The position numbers and the translations under genes are program-made. Below are positions 1 through 8,149 of a DNA stretch of 64,000 bases, piece after piece. Source of the DNA: JBQLZQ01 sp052168355 (lineage in GTDB: Bacteria; Pseudomonadota; Alphaproteobacteria; DSM-16000; Inquilinaceae); contig JBQLZQ010000084.1 of NCBI GenBank assembly GCA_052168355.1, positions 1 through 64,000 of the forward strand, given 5' to 3'. The notes under the pieces are model-generated. The model searched no databases, was not told where the DNA came from, and was given only the letters and a program-made list of their open reading frames with translations. How positions within the stretch are numbered: the first letter of the stretch is position 1; every line of letters begins with the position of its first letter.

Positions 1-27
1 CGGAATCCCTGGCGGCCAGGGATTCCG
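1..27. repeat. perfect inverted repeat inside the binding-protein gene
   Basis: Bases 1-12 and 16-27 are perfect reverse complements around a 3-base spacer (CGG). The repeat starts at the first base of the window and may extend further left. It lies in the coding frame. No function can be assigned. Confidence 0.6.
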
Positions 28-1433
28 TGGTGATCGGGATCACCCTGGAACCGCCGCATCTGGATCCGACCGCCGGTGCCGCGGCCGCCATCGACGAAGT
101 CGTGTACGCCAATCTGTTCGAAAGCCTGACGCGGATCGACGAGACCGGGACGATCATGCCGGGACTGGCGGAAAGCTGGAGCATTTCCGACGACGGACTG
201 ACCTACCGCTTCGCGCTGCGCGAGGGCGTATTGTTCCATGACGGCACCGGTTTCGACAGCGCCGACGTCAGGTTTTCCTTCGACCGGGCCATGGCGGAGG
301 ACTCCACCAACGCCCAGAAGGGCCATTTCGAGCCCATTGCGTCGATCGAGACGCCGTCCCCATATGTGGTCGTGATCACCCTCAGCCGGCCCGACGGGTT
401 GTTCCTGTTCCGCATGGGGTCCGGCGATACGTCGATCGTCGCCCCGGAAAGCGCCGACACCAACCGCACCAACCCGGTTGGCACCGGCCCGTTCCGGTTT
501 GACGGTCGGGTCGAGGGCGATCGGATCGACCTGGTGAAGAACCCTCAGTTCCGGGATCCCGATTCGATCCGGCTGGAGCGGGTCACTTTTCGGGTCATCG
601 CCGATCCCGCGGCCCAGGTTGCCGCCCTGCTGGCCGGCGATGTCGATGTTTTCCCCAATATGGGCGCACCGGAAACGCTGGGCCGGTTTCAGAACGACCC
701 CCGGTTCGCGGTCGTGGTCGGCACCACCGAAGGCGAGACCATACTAAGCGTCAATCACCGCCGGCAGCCCTTCGACGATGTGCTGGTGCGCCGGGCGATG
801 GCCCACGCCATCGACAGGCAGGCCGTGGTCGACGGTGCCATGGAGGGGTTCGGCGTGCCCATCGGCAGCCATTTCGCGCCCCACAATCCGGCCTATGTCG
901 ATCTCACCTCGGCCTATCCCTACGATCGGGAGAAGGCGCGGGCCCTGCTGGCCGAGGCCGGCTACGCCGATGGCTTCTCGGCAACGCTCAAGCTGCCGCC
1001 GCCGACCTATGCCCGGCGCGGCGGCCAGATCGTCCAGGCCCAGCTTGCCGCGGTGGGCATCGACGTGACGTTGGAGCCGGTGGAATGGGCGCAGTGGCTG
1101 GAGCAGGCCTTTCAGGGTTTTGACTACGACATGACCATCGTGTCGCACACCGAACCGTTGGACGTCGGCATCTATGCGCGCGGCGCGGACTATTATTTCG
1201 GCTATTCCAACCCCGCCTTCGACGAGGTGATCGCCGATCTGGACGCGGCCACCGACCCCGATGAACGGGACGCGCTCTACGGCCAGGCCCAGCGGATCCT
1301 GTCGGAGGACGAGGCGGCGATCTTTCTGTTCCAGCTTCCCAAGATCGGCGTGCGCGACGCAAAGCTGATGGGGATGTGGGTCAACAGCCCGGTTCAGGCC
1401 AACGACGTCACCGGCGCCTATTGGACGGACTGA
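1..1433 (+). CDS. ABC transporter substrate-binding protein, family 5 (dipeptide/oligopeptide type), 5' end outside window
   Basis: Periplasmic solute receptor of a peptide/nickel-type ABC importer. The protein opens with the family start of the mature domain (VIGITLEPPHLDPT) and carries the usual features: the ANLFESL segment, a GLAESW segment, the GTGPFRF turn in the middle and the LRRAMAHAIDR-like helix in the second half. A GTG at 27 could be read as a start, but the frame stays open to base 3 and no signal peptide is visible, so the gene almost certainly begins left of the window. The two permease genes follow at once. No ATPase gene of this system lies in the window. The substrate cannot be told from the sequence; peptides are the family default. 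Confidence 0.88.
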   Translation, partial: ESLAARDSVVIGITLEPPHLDPTAGAAAAIDEVVYANLFESLTRIDETGTIMPGLAESWSISDDGLTYRFALREGVLFHDGTGFDSADVRFSFDRAMAEDSTNAQKGHFEPIASIETPSPYVVVITLSRPDGLFLFRMGSGDTSIVAPESADTNRTNPVGTGPFRFDGRVEGDRIDLVKNPQFRDPDSIRLERVTFRVIADPAAQVAALLAGDVDVFPNMGAPETLGRFQNDPRFAVVVGTTEGETILSVNHRRQPFDDVLVRRAMAHAIDRQAVVDGAMEGFGVPIGSHFAPHNPAYVDLTSAYPYDREKARALLAEAGYADGFSATLKLPPPTYARRGGQIVQAQLAAVGIDVTLEPVEWAQWLEQAFQGFDYDMTIVSHTEPLDVGIYARGADYYFGYSNPAFDEVIADLDAATDPDERDALYGQAQRILSEDEAAIFLFQLPKIGVRDAKLMGMWVNSPVQANDVTGAYWTD

Positions 1434-1475
1434 CCGTTTGACCGCGCCGACGGCCGGTTCACGGACCCGGTCCTG

Positions 1476-2423
1476 ATGTTGGCCTATGTCGGCCGGCGGT
1501 TCGTCGCTCTTCTGGTCACGGCCCTGGCCGCGTCCCTGGTCGTATTCCTGACCTTGGAAGTCCTGCCCGGCGATCCGGCGCTGGTTATCCTGGGCACCGA
1601 GGCGCGGGAGGATACCCTGGCCGCCCTGCGCGGCCAGATGGGGTTGGACCGGCCGGTGGCCGAGCGGTATTTCGCATGGATCGGGGGCTTGCTAACCGGC
1701 GATCTTGGGGTCAGCCACACCTACGGCACGCCGGTGGCCAAGCTGATCGGCGACCGGCTTTCGGTCACGCTGCCCCTGGCGCTGATGGCGCTGGTGATGT
1801 CGACGATCATCGCCGTGCCGCTGGGCATGCTGGCCGCGGCCCGGCACAATCGCTGGAACGACTACGCGGTGATGGGATTTTCCCAGATCGGCGTGGCGGT
1901 CCCCAACTTCTGGCTCGGCATCCTGCTCACCCTGGTGTTCGCGCTGACCCTCGGCTGGTTTTCCTCGGGCGGTTTCCCCGGCTGGGCGGCCGGGCCGGGT
2001 CCCGCGCTCAAGGCGCTGTTCCTGCCCGCGGTGGCGTTGGCGGTGTCCGAAGCGGCGATCCTGGCGCGGGTCACCCGCTCGGCGATGCTGGAGACGCTGC
2101 GCGAGGATTTCGTGCGCACCGCGCGGGCCAAGGGGCTGTCGGACCGGGCCGTTTTGTGGCGCCATGTGCTGCGCAACGCGCTGATCCCTGTGACCACGAT
2201 CATGGGGCTGCAGTTCGCCTTCCTGATGGCCGGCGCCATCGTCGTCGAAAACGTGTTCTACCTTCCCGGCCTGGGACGGTTGGTGTTTCAGGCCGTCAAC
2301 CAGCGCGACCTGGTGGTGGTCAAGGATGTGGTCGTGCTGCTGACCTTGATGGTGGTTGCCGTCAATTTCCTGGTCGACCTGCTCTACGCCCTGATAGACC
2401 CGCGCCCGCGGGCCGGGGGCTGA
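1476..2423 (+). CDS. ABC transporter permease, DppB/OppB type
   Basis: First inner-membrane permease of the peptide-type importer. The 315-residue protein has the N-terminal transmembrane helix followed by LPGDPA (residues 30-35), typical of DppB-like proteins, about six membrane segments, and the cytoplasmic EAA coupling loop around residues 213-238 (RTARAKGLSDRAVLWRHVLR). It follows the binding-protein gene by 42 bases and precedes the second permease by one base, so the three are probably one operon. The ATG at 1476 gives the full family length. Family assignment is firm; the substrate is not known. Confidence 0.9.
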   Translation: MLAYVGRRFVALLVTALAASLVVFLTLEVLPGDPALVILGTEAREDTLAALRGQMGLDRPVAERYFAWIGGLLTGDLGVSHTYGTPVAKLIGDRLSVTLPLALMALVMSTIIAVPLGMLAAARHNRWNDYAVMGFSQIGVAVPNFWLGILLTLVFALTLGWFSSGGFPGWAAGPGPALKALFLPAVALAVSEAAILARVTRSAMLETLREDFVRTARAKGLSDRAVLWRHVLRNALIPVTTIMGLQFAFLMAGAIVVENVFYLPGLGRLVFQAVNQRDLVVVKDVVVLLTLMVVAVNFLVDLLYALIDPRPRAGG

Positions 2424-2424
2424 C

Positions 2425-3276
2425 ATGAAGGGCACTGCACTTAGAGGTTCCCGACTGTTGGCCCATCGCGGCATGGTGCTGGGGGTGGCGTTGACCGGGA
2501 CGCTGGCGCTGACGGCCCTGGTCAGCCTGGTCTGGACGCCCCATCCGGTCGCCGGGGTCGACATCGCCAACAGGCTGGCGCCGCCGGGCGCCTCCCATTG
2601 GCTGGGGACCGATCATTTCGGCCGGGACATCCTGTCGCTGATCATGGTCGGGGCCCAGAATTCCATCCTGGTCGGGGCGGTGGCGGTCGGCATCGGGCTG
2701 ATCGTCGGGGTGCCGCTGGGCCTGGCCGCCGCGGCCCGGGGCGGGTGGATCGACCAGGTCGTCGGCCGCCTGGTCGACCTCACCTTCGCCTTCCCGGCGG
2801 TACTGACCGCCATCCTGATCACCGCCCTGACGTCCCCCGGCGCCGTCAATTCCATGGCCGCCATCGGTATCTTCAATGTCGCCGTGTTCGCCCGGGTGGC
2901 GCGCGGCGCGGGGATGCAGATCTATCGGCGGGAATATGTGCGCGCCGCCATGGCGCTGGGTCGGTCGCGGCTGGACGTGGCCGTGCGCCACGTGCTGCCC
3001 AACGCTTCCAGCCCACTGATCGTCCAGGCAACCATCCAGTTCGCCATCGCCATCCTGGCCGAGGCGGCGTTGTCCTATCTGGGGCTGGGCACCCTGCCAC
3101 CGCAGCCCAGCTGGGGGCGGATGCTGCTGGAGGCCCAGACCTACATGCTCAACGACCCGCGTCAGGCGATCTTTCCCGGCCTGGCCATCGCCATGGCCGT
3201 GCTGGGGCTGAACCTTCTCGGCGACGGGCTGCGCGATCTGCTCGATCCGCGGCTGCGCGTGCTGCGGCTGACGTAG
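2425..3276 (+). CDS. ABC transporter permease, DppC/OppC type
   Basis: Second permease, expected to pair with the DppB-like protein as a heterodimer. The family mark LGTDHFGRDILS is at residues 60-71 after the first membrane helix, and the EAA loop lies near residues 171-200 (YVRAAMALGRSRLDVAVRHV). At 283 residues it has normal length. It starts one base after the stop of the upstream permease. The next gene is convergent only three bases beyond its stop, so the operon ends here without ATPase genes; these must lie upstream of the window or elsewhere. Confidence 0.9.
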   Translation: MKGTALRGSRLLAHRGMVLGVALTGTLALTALVSLVWTPHPVAGVDIANRLAPPGASHWLGTDHFGRDILSLIMVGAQNSILVGAVAVGIGLIVGVPLGLAAAARGGWIDQVVGRLVDLTFAFPAVLTAILITALTSPGAVNSMAAIGIFNVAVFARVARGAGMQIYRREYVRAAMALGRSRLDVAVRHVLPNASSPLIVQATIQFAIAILAEAALSYLGLGTLPPQPSWGRMLLEAQTYMLNDPRQAIFPGLAIAMAVLGLNLLGDGLRDLLDPRLRVLRLT

Positions 3277-3279
3277 CGG

Positions 3280-4431
3280 CTATTTGACCGCCAGTTCCAG
3301 CGGCGCGTGGGTCAGCGGCGCGCAGCCGCCGTCGGTGACCTCGACCGTCTGTCCGGTGGTCATGGCCAGCCCGGCGTCGCTGTCGAACAGGATGATGTGG
3401 ATAAAGAACACCATGCCCGGCGCCGCCGTTTCCTCATTGCCCCGATAGAACATGGGCCAGTCCATCCAGTTGGGCGCGAACGTGGCGCCCAGGGCATAAC
3501 CGCAGGCGTTCATCCGGTGATCCCGGAACCCGGCCCGGTCCAGCACCGCGGCATGGGCGTCGAACACGCCGCCGATGGGACGGCCCGGCGACAGCGCCGC
3601 CTTGGCCGCCTCCAGCGCCTCGCAGGCGGCATCGTGCATCCGCCGCTGCCGGTCGGGCGGTGGGCCGATGCGGATGGTGCGCATCAGGCAGGCGTGGTAG
3701 TGGCGGAAGACGCCGGCGAATTCCAACGTCAGCTGATCGTCGGCGCCAAGGTGCCGTCGGCCCGTGAAATACCGGCACATGAGCGCCCCGGGACCGGACC
3801 CGATGATCGTCTCGTTGGCCGGATCGTCGCCGCCGCCGCGAAACACCGCGCCGTGCATGGCCGCCAGGATGTCGCCCTCGAAGGCTCCCGGTTCCGCCAG
3901 GGACACGGCCTGGTCGTAGGCGGCGTCGGCCAGTTCCGCCGCGCGGCGGTGGAAGGCGATCTCGGTGGCGCTCTTGATCAGGCGTAGCCGGGTGACCAGG
4001 CGCGACACATCCTCCAGCCGGCAGAACCCGTCCAGCGCGTCGCGCAGGCGAAAGCCAAGCGCGGCGGTCAGACCATAGGCGTCCCATTCGACTCCCAGGC
4101 GCCGGCCGCGGCAGCCATGGGCCTCCAGGATCGTCTTGAGTTCGCCCTCCGGTGTCGCTCCGGCCACGTCGGTCCACACCCGGACATCTTGGATGACCGA
4201 GGTGAAGCGCGCCTGGCGCAAATCCGGCGCCCGCGTCAGCAGGGTCATGGTGCCGTCGGCGGCCAGGTACAGACACTGGAAGTAGACGTAGCCGAAGGTG
4301 TCGTAGCCGGTCAGGTAGTAGAGGCTCTCCTGGCGGAACAGCAGCAGCCCGTCCAGACCGTCCGCCTCCATGGCGCGACAGGCCGCCGCGCGGCGCGCCG
4401 TCAGCTCGGCTGGGGGGACATGGATCGGCAT
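3280..4431 (-). CDS. M24-fold (creatinase/prolidase-like) hydrolase lacking the metal-site aspartates
   Basis: 383-residue pita-bread-fold protein with a creatinase-type N-terminal domain (about residues 10-150) and an M24 C-terminal domain. True M24 metallopeptidases carry two aspartates in a D-x-G then D-x-x-R-T pattern. Here the matching strand (residues 233-252) reads LEFAGVFRHYHACLMRT, with Glu237 and His246 and no aspartate at either place. This resembles the metal-free creatinase and ectoine-hydrolase branches, so C-N hydrolysis of a small amidino or amide compound is more likely than dipeptide cleavage. It follows the adenylate cyclase gene by 13 bases on the same strand and converges on the peptide ABC genes. 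The exact substrate is unknown. Confidence 0.75.
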   Translation of the reverse strand: MPIHVPPAELTARRAAACRAMEADGLDGLLLFRQESLYYLTGYDTFGYVYFQCLYLAADGTMTLLTRAPDLRQARFTSVIQDVRVWTDVAGATPEGELKTILEAHGCRGRRLGVEWDAYGLTAALGFRLRDALDGFCRLEDVSRLVTRLRLIKSATEIAFHRRAAELADAAYDQAVSLAEPGAFEGDILAAMHGAVFRGGGDDPANETIIGSGPGALMCRYFTGRRHLGADDQLTLEFAGVFRHYHACLMRTIRIGPPPDRQRRMHDAACEALEAAKAALSPGRPIGGVFDAHAAVLDRAGFRDHRMNACGYALGATFAPNWMDWPMFYRGNEETAAPGMVFFIHIILFDSDAGLAMTTGQTVEVTDGGCAPLTHAPLELAVK

Positions 4432-4444
4432 GACGGGACCGGCT

Positions 4445-5689
4445 CTACAGCAAAGGATGCGGCGTCGTCCAGGGCCGCGGCTCGTCGTCCGGCGCCGGGC
4501 CGGCCACGGTGGCCGCGAACTCCGGCAACGTGAAGATCTCCTCCGGCCGGTCGACCCCCCGCAGGGCGTGCCGGCCCAGGCTGGTCAAGGGCACGGCGGC
4601 GGCGCGGGCAAAGGCCGCCGTGGTCAGGACGGGACAGCCCAGCGTCTTGCACAGGGACTCTACCCGGCTGGCCAGATTGACCGCCGGCCCGACCACCGTG
4701 AAGTCCAGCCGGTCGGGGGTGCCGATATTGCCGTACATGACCGCGCCGAGGTGAAGGGCGATGCCGAACTCCAGCGCCGGGTGTCCGGCGGCCCGGTACT
4801 CGCCGTTCAACGCGGCCATGCCGGCCCGGGCCGCCCGCGTCGCGTTGAGGGCCGCGGTCGCGGCGGCGGCGGGGTTGCCGTCGCGCACCGGAAAGATGGC
4901 CATGATGCCGTCGCCGATGAACTTCAGCACCTCGCCGCCGAAGGCGCGGATCGGTCCGCCCAGCCGCTCGAAATGGGCGTTCAGCACGGCGATCAGCGCG
5001 TCGCGGGGCAGCTTTTCCGACAAGGGGGTGAAGTCGCGCAGATCCGACAGCCACAAGACCGCGTCGATGGTCTCGCCGCTGCCGCGGCGGAACTCCCCGG
5101 CCAGAACCCGCGCCCCCGACCGCTTGCCGAGATAGGTCTCCATCAGCACGGCGGCGGTCTGGCGGGTGACCAGGGTCTCCAGCGGTCCGGCCATCAGCCG
5201 GGCCATGCGGCGCAGCGCGGCGGCGTGACCGGCGGTAAAACCGCCCTTGCGGCTGGTCGCCCAGAGAACGGCATGGCGGTTGGCGCCGGCTCCGATGGCC
5301 AATCCCACAACCTCCGTCACGGTGTCGTCGATCACCGGGGCAAAGGACGCCGGCGGCGGCGCACCGTTGGGGCGGCGGCGCCACCGCAGCTCCGGGCCGG
5401 CCCCCTGCAGGGGATCGGCGGCGGGAAACGCGGCCGCCGGGCCGGCCGGGAACCCGCCATGGAACTGCGGCACCTCGATGATGGCATCGGCGGCGGCGTC
5501 CCAGTCCAGAAACGTGGCGTCCAGCAGCGGATGGGGCGTGCGGACATACAGCCGCGCCCGCGCCAGGGGCAGGCCGGCGTCGCGCAGGGCGCGGCCCAAT
5601 CCGGCCAGCAGCCCACCCAGGCCCCCATGGCCGGCCCCTTCGATCACCAGCCAGTCGGCGGCGGCGGCAATGGTCGGTCTTGCGGTCAC
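4445..5689 (-). CDS. class III adenylate/guanylate cyclase domain protein
   Basis: Soluble nucleotide cyclase. The C-terminal catalytic domain (about residues 205-390 of 414) has both metal aspartates, Asp216 (WLSDLRDF) and Asp260 (LKFIGDG), the purine-selecting pair Lys256 and Asp329 expected for ATP, and the transition-state residues Asn338 and Arg342 (AVNLASR). It is therefore probably an active adenylate cyclase. The N-terminal 200 residues hold no motif I recognise and probably form a sensory domain. The frame continues upstream across the divergent arsR gene. I chose the GTG at 5687-5689 because a GGAAGG sits just before it and the protein then begins at the conserved part. It may be cotranscribed with the M24-fold gene. 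Confidence 0.85.
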   Translation of the reverse strand: MTARPTIAAAADWLVIEGAGHGGLGGLLAGLGRALRDAGLPLARARLYVRTPHPLLDATFLDWDAAADAIIEVPQFHGGFPAGPAAAFPAADPLQGAGPELRWRRRPNGAPPPASFAPVIDDTVTEVVGLAIGAGANRHAVLWATSRKGGFTAGHAAALRRMARLMAGPLETLVTRQTAAVLMETYLGKRSGARVLAGEFRRGSGETIDAVLWLSDLRDFTPLSEKLPRDALIAVLNAHFERLGGPIRAFGGEVLKFIGDGIMAIFPVRDGNPAAAATAALNATRAARAGMAALNGEYRAAGHPALEFGIALHLGAVMYGNIGTPDRLDFTVVGPAVNLASRVESLCKTLGCPVLTTAAFARAAAVPLTSLGRHALRGVDRPEEIFTLPEFAATVAGPAPDDEPRPWTTPHPLL

Positions 5690-5774
5690 AAAAGCGCCCT
5701 TCCGTCGATCCCCGTCCCCGGTCGGCCGGTACGATAGCACCCAAACCGAAGAGGTTTGGAGCGCTACAATTAAT

Positions 5775-5790
5775 GTAAGTTGACACTTAC
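5775..5790. promoter_or_regulatory. operator-like inverted repeat in front of arsR
   Basis: GTAAGT (5775-5780) and ACTTAC (5785-5790) form a perfect inverted repeat with a 4-base centre. It overlaps the -35 hexamer of the arsR promoter and lies in the only intergenic space shared with the divergent cyclase gene. Autorepression by the ArsR protein is the simple reading; this is inference. Confidence 0.55.
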
Positions 5791-5809
5791 GAAAGTATAT
5801 GCTTACAAT
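5780..5809 (+). promoter_or_regulatory. sigma70-type promoter of the arsR-AHSA1 pair
   Basis: A perfect -35 TTGACA at 5780-5785 and a -10 TACAAT at 5804-5809 are separated by 18 bases in an unusually A+T-rich stretch. Transcription would begin at about 5815-5817, on top of the ATG at 5816, so the message is probably leaderless or nearly so. Confidence 0.6.
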
Positions 5810-5815
5810 AAAAAC

Positions 5816-6127
5816 ATGGATGAGGTGCTGCGCGCGTTGGCCGATGGAACCCGCCGGCGCATCTTGGCCCTGGTCTGGTCCGAGGAGCGGACGGCCGGCG
5901 ACATCGCGGGTCATTTCGACGTGTCGCGGCCGGCCGTGTCGCAGCATCTGCGGGTGCTCCTGGACTCGGGCCTGGTCGCCGTCAGGCCGGAAGGCACCAA
6001 ACGCCTCTACAGGGCCGACCGCGGCTCGCTTCAGGCGGTCAGGGCGTTGCTGGAAGATTTCTGGGACGATGGGCTGGCGCGCCTCAAGGCGGCGGCCGAA
6101 CAGGCAGAAAGGGAGACACGATCATGA
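5816..6127 (+). CDS. ArsR-family winged-helix transcriptional regulator
   Basis: 103-residue repressor with the ArsR start MDEVLRALADGTRRRIL, a helix-turn-helix at about residues 26-50 (AGDIAGHFDVSRPAVSQHL) and a wing near residues 52-66. No cysteine metal site is seen, so it belongs to the non-metal branch usually paired with an AHSA1/SRPBCC gene. A TTG further upstream is in frame, but the ATG at 5816 matches the family start and the promoter position. Its stop overlaps the start of the next gene by four bases (ATGA), so the two are translationally coupled. The likely role is autoregulation together with the partner gene. Confidence 0.9.
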   Translation: MDEVLRALADGTRRRILALVWSEERTAGDIAGHFDVSRPAVSQHLRVLLDSGLVAVRPEGTKRLYRADRGSLQAVRALLEDFWDDGLARLKAAAEQAERETRS

Positions 6128-6600
6128 GCCAGGCGAACACGGCGACCAAGGCGAATAATACCGGCACGCTGCGGCGCGAGATATTCATCGAGGCCGCGCA
6201 GGCGACGGTGTTTTCGTTCTTCACCGACCCCGACAAGATGGCGCGGTGGATGGGCACGTCGCACCAGCTCGACCCGAAACCCGGCGGCATCTACCTGGTG
6301 GAGGTCAACGCCACCCACACCGCGCGGGGCACCTTCACCGAAGTCACGCCCAACTCACGGCTGGTCTACACATTCGGCTGGGACGGCGCGGACGCGGCGG
6401 TCCCGGCCGGCTCGTCGCTGGTGGAACTGGATCTCGAGCCGAAGGACCACGGCACGCTGGTGCGGATGACCCACAGCGGCCTTCCCGAACCGGCCGTGGC
6501 ACCCCATACGGAAGGCTGGACCCATTACATGGGCCGGCTGGCCATCGCCGCCGCCGGCAAGGATCCCGGCCCCGACCCGTGGCTCAAGGAGAAGACCTGA
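6124..6600 (+). CDS. SRPBCC/AHSA1-domain protein (Hsp90 ATPase activator homologue 1 type)
   Basis: 158-residue START-like fold protein. Family marks are the FIEAAQATVFSFFTDPDKMARWMG helix region near residues 21-45, the PGGIYLVE strand, and a C-terminal helix beginning at GWTHYMGRLAIAA. Such proteins have a hydrophobic cavity, but their ligands are mostly unknown. The gene is coupled to the ArsR regulator, the classic partner arrangement. The only convergent neighbour is gpt, with two hairpins between. The biochemical function is not known. Confidence 0.85.
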   Translation: MSQANTATKANNTGTLRREIFIEAAQATVFSFFTDPDKMARWMGTSHQLDPKPGGIYLVEVNATHTARGTFTEVTPNSRLVYTFGWDGADAAVPAGSSLVELDLEPKDHGTLVRMTHSGLPEPAVAPHTEGWTHYMGRLAIAAAGKDPGPDPWLKEKT

Positions 6601-6628
6601 AAATCGGCAACGGCGCCGTCCCGTACAG

Positions 6629-6649
6629 GTCCCGCGTCAAGCGCGGGAC
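6629..6649. terminator. hairpin between convergent AHSA1 and gpt genes
   Basis: GTCCCGCG (6629-6636) pairs with CGCGGGAC (6642-6649) across a 5-base loop. There is no T tract, so it could be a Rho-assisted stop or a dispersed intergenic repeat. Confidence 0.4.
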
Positions 6650-6695
6650 TCGTCGTCTCGACTGTCCTACTGGAGAAATCCAAAGAAAGAAGCCG

Positions 6696-6722
6696 CGGGC
6701 CCCGGCCCCCGAGCCGGGCCCG
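6696..6722. terminator. second G+C hairpin between the same convergent genes
   Basis: CGGGCCCCGGC (6696-6706) pairs with GCCGGGCCCG (6713-6722), with one bulged C. Together with the hairpin at 6629-6649 it probably ends transcription from both sides. No T tract is seen on either strand. Confidence 0.35.
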
Positions 6723-6794
6723 TGTCGGATCGTCACGCCCAGAGAAGCGCCACAGGCGCCGTTCGCTTTCCTGGAACGACGCCGCCTCAACCCG

Positions 6795-7283
6795 TCACGC
6801 CGGAGAGCGCAGTTCCGCGATCGGCTGGCTGTACTGCGGGGCGATGTCCCAGGGGAAGAAGATCCAGGTGTCCTGGCTGACCTCGGTGACGAAGGTGTCG
6901 ACCAGGGGCCGGCCGGCGGGCTTGGCGTAGACGGTGGCGAAATGGGCCTTGGGCAGCATCTCGCGCACGATGCGGGCGGTGGTCCCGGTGTCGACCAGAT
7001 CGTCGACGATCAGCCAGCCCTCGCCGTCGCCCTGGTGATCCTTGAGCACCTTGGCCTCGCGCTGGCTTTGATGGTCGTAGGTCGAGATGCACACCGTGTC
7101 GATCAGCCGGACGTTGAGTTCCCGCGCGATGATGGCGGCCGGCACCATGCCGCCTCGGGTGACGGCGACGATGCCCCGCCACGGCCCCAGCTCGGCCAGG
7201 CGCCAGGACAGGGCCTTGGCGTGGCGGTGCAGTTCCTCCCACGATACCGGGAAATTCTTCGGGAAGTCCGCGCCCTCGGCCAT
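6795..7283 (-). CDS. gpt: xanthine (xanthine-guanine) phosphoribosyltransferase
   Basis: Purine salvage enzyme that joins xanthine or guanine to phosphoribosyl pyrophosphate to give XMP or GMP. The 162-residue protein has the PRPP-binding loop LIVDDLVDTGTTAR at residues 91-104, the TRGGMVPA segment at 42-49, and the Gpt-type end with WIFFPWD. Length and motifs match the Gpt family rather than Hpt. It lies 92 bases downstream of an ABC permease gene on the same strand and may be read through from that operon or have its own promoter. Confidence 0.93.
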   Translation of the reverse strand: MAEGADFPKNFPVSWEELHRHAKALSWRLAELGPWRGIVAVTRGGMVPAAIIARELNVRLIDTVCISTYDHQSQREAKVLKDHQGDGEGWLIVDDLVDTGTTARIVREMLPKAHFATVYAKPAGRPLVDTFVTEVSQDTWIFFPWDIAPQYSQPIAELRSPA

Positions 7284-7375
7284 GGTTCGCCCTTTTGTTT
7301 TCCGCCCCCTGCGTCCGGCCGCTTATAGCCGACCGGCGGGGGCCGGGCAATGCGGGGAACGGAACATGTAGCGCG

Positions 7376-8149
7376 TCACCCCGTCTCCGCGCCGCGGAAG
7401 GCCCAGCCGACCATGCGCCGTTCGATGACGGCGAAGATGGCGTACATGGCCACCCCCATCGCAGCGATGACCAGCAGGCCCGCGAACACCAGCGGCACGC
7501 GAAAGCTGGACGAGGCGGTCAGCATCAGATGGCCCATGCCGGCGTTGCCGGCCACGGTCTCGGAGATGACGGTGCCGACAAAGGCCAGGGTCACCGCCAC
7601 CTTCAGCGAGGCGAAGAAGTAGGGCATCGACCGGGGGATGCCGACCTTCAGCAGGATATCGATCTTGCGTGCGCCCAGCGAGCGCAGCACGTCGCGCAGT
7701 TCCGGCTCAAGGGTGGCCAGCCCGGTGGCGACATTGACCACGATGGGGAAGAACGAGATGGTGAAGGCGGTGATCACGGCCGGGACGGTGCCGATGCCGA
7801 ACCACACCACCAGCACCGGCACGATGGCCACCTTGGGGATGGAGTTGAACCCGACCAGCAGCGGGTACATCGAGCGGTAGACGATGGCCGACGCACCGGT
7901 GGCCACGCCCAGCGCCAGGCCGAAGACGACGGCCAGCGCGAACCCCAGCAAAGTCACCCAGAAGGTGTAGAACGCGTTGTGCCAGATGGCGACGCGGTAT
8001 TCGATCAGCGCCGCCATCGCCTGGCTGGGCGCCGGCAGCACGAATTCGTCGATGGCGAACAGGCGGCACGCCGCCTCCCACGCCACGAACAGGCCGATGG
8101 TCGCCAGCCAGGGGGCCAGCCGGATCCAGGGAATGGCGCCGTTGCTCAT
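7376..8149 (-). CDS. ABC transporter permease (SsuC/TauC/ThiX type)
   Basis: 257-residue inner-membrane permease of the binding-protein-dependent family that imports sulfonates, nitrate, or thiamine and riboflavin precursors. It has about six hydrophobic segments and the EAA coupling loop (LRDVLRSLGARKIDILLKVGIP) in the centre. Its start overlaps the stop of the ATPase gene by one base. It is the third gene of a binding protein-ATPase-permease operon. The substrate is not determined by sequence. Confidence 0.88.
   Translation of the reverse strand: MSNGAIPWIRLAPWLATIGLFVAWEAACRLFAIDEFVLPAPSQAMAALIEYRVAIWHNAFYTFWVTLLGFALAVVFGLALGVATGASAIVYRSMYPLLVGFNSIPKVAIVPVLVVWFGIGTVPAVITAFTISFFPIVVNVATGLATLEPELRDVLRSLGARKIDILLKVGIPRSMPYFFASLKVAVTLAFVGTVISETVAGNAGMGHLMLTASSSFRVPLVFAGLLVIAAMGVAMYAIFAVIERRMVGWAFRGAETG

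Noticed and set aside
27..1433. GTG at 27 as the true start of the binding protein
   Set aside because: The frame is open to the left edge, no signal peptide follows and no ribosome-binding site precedes it.
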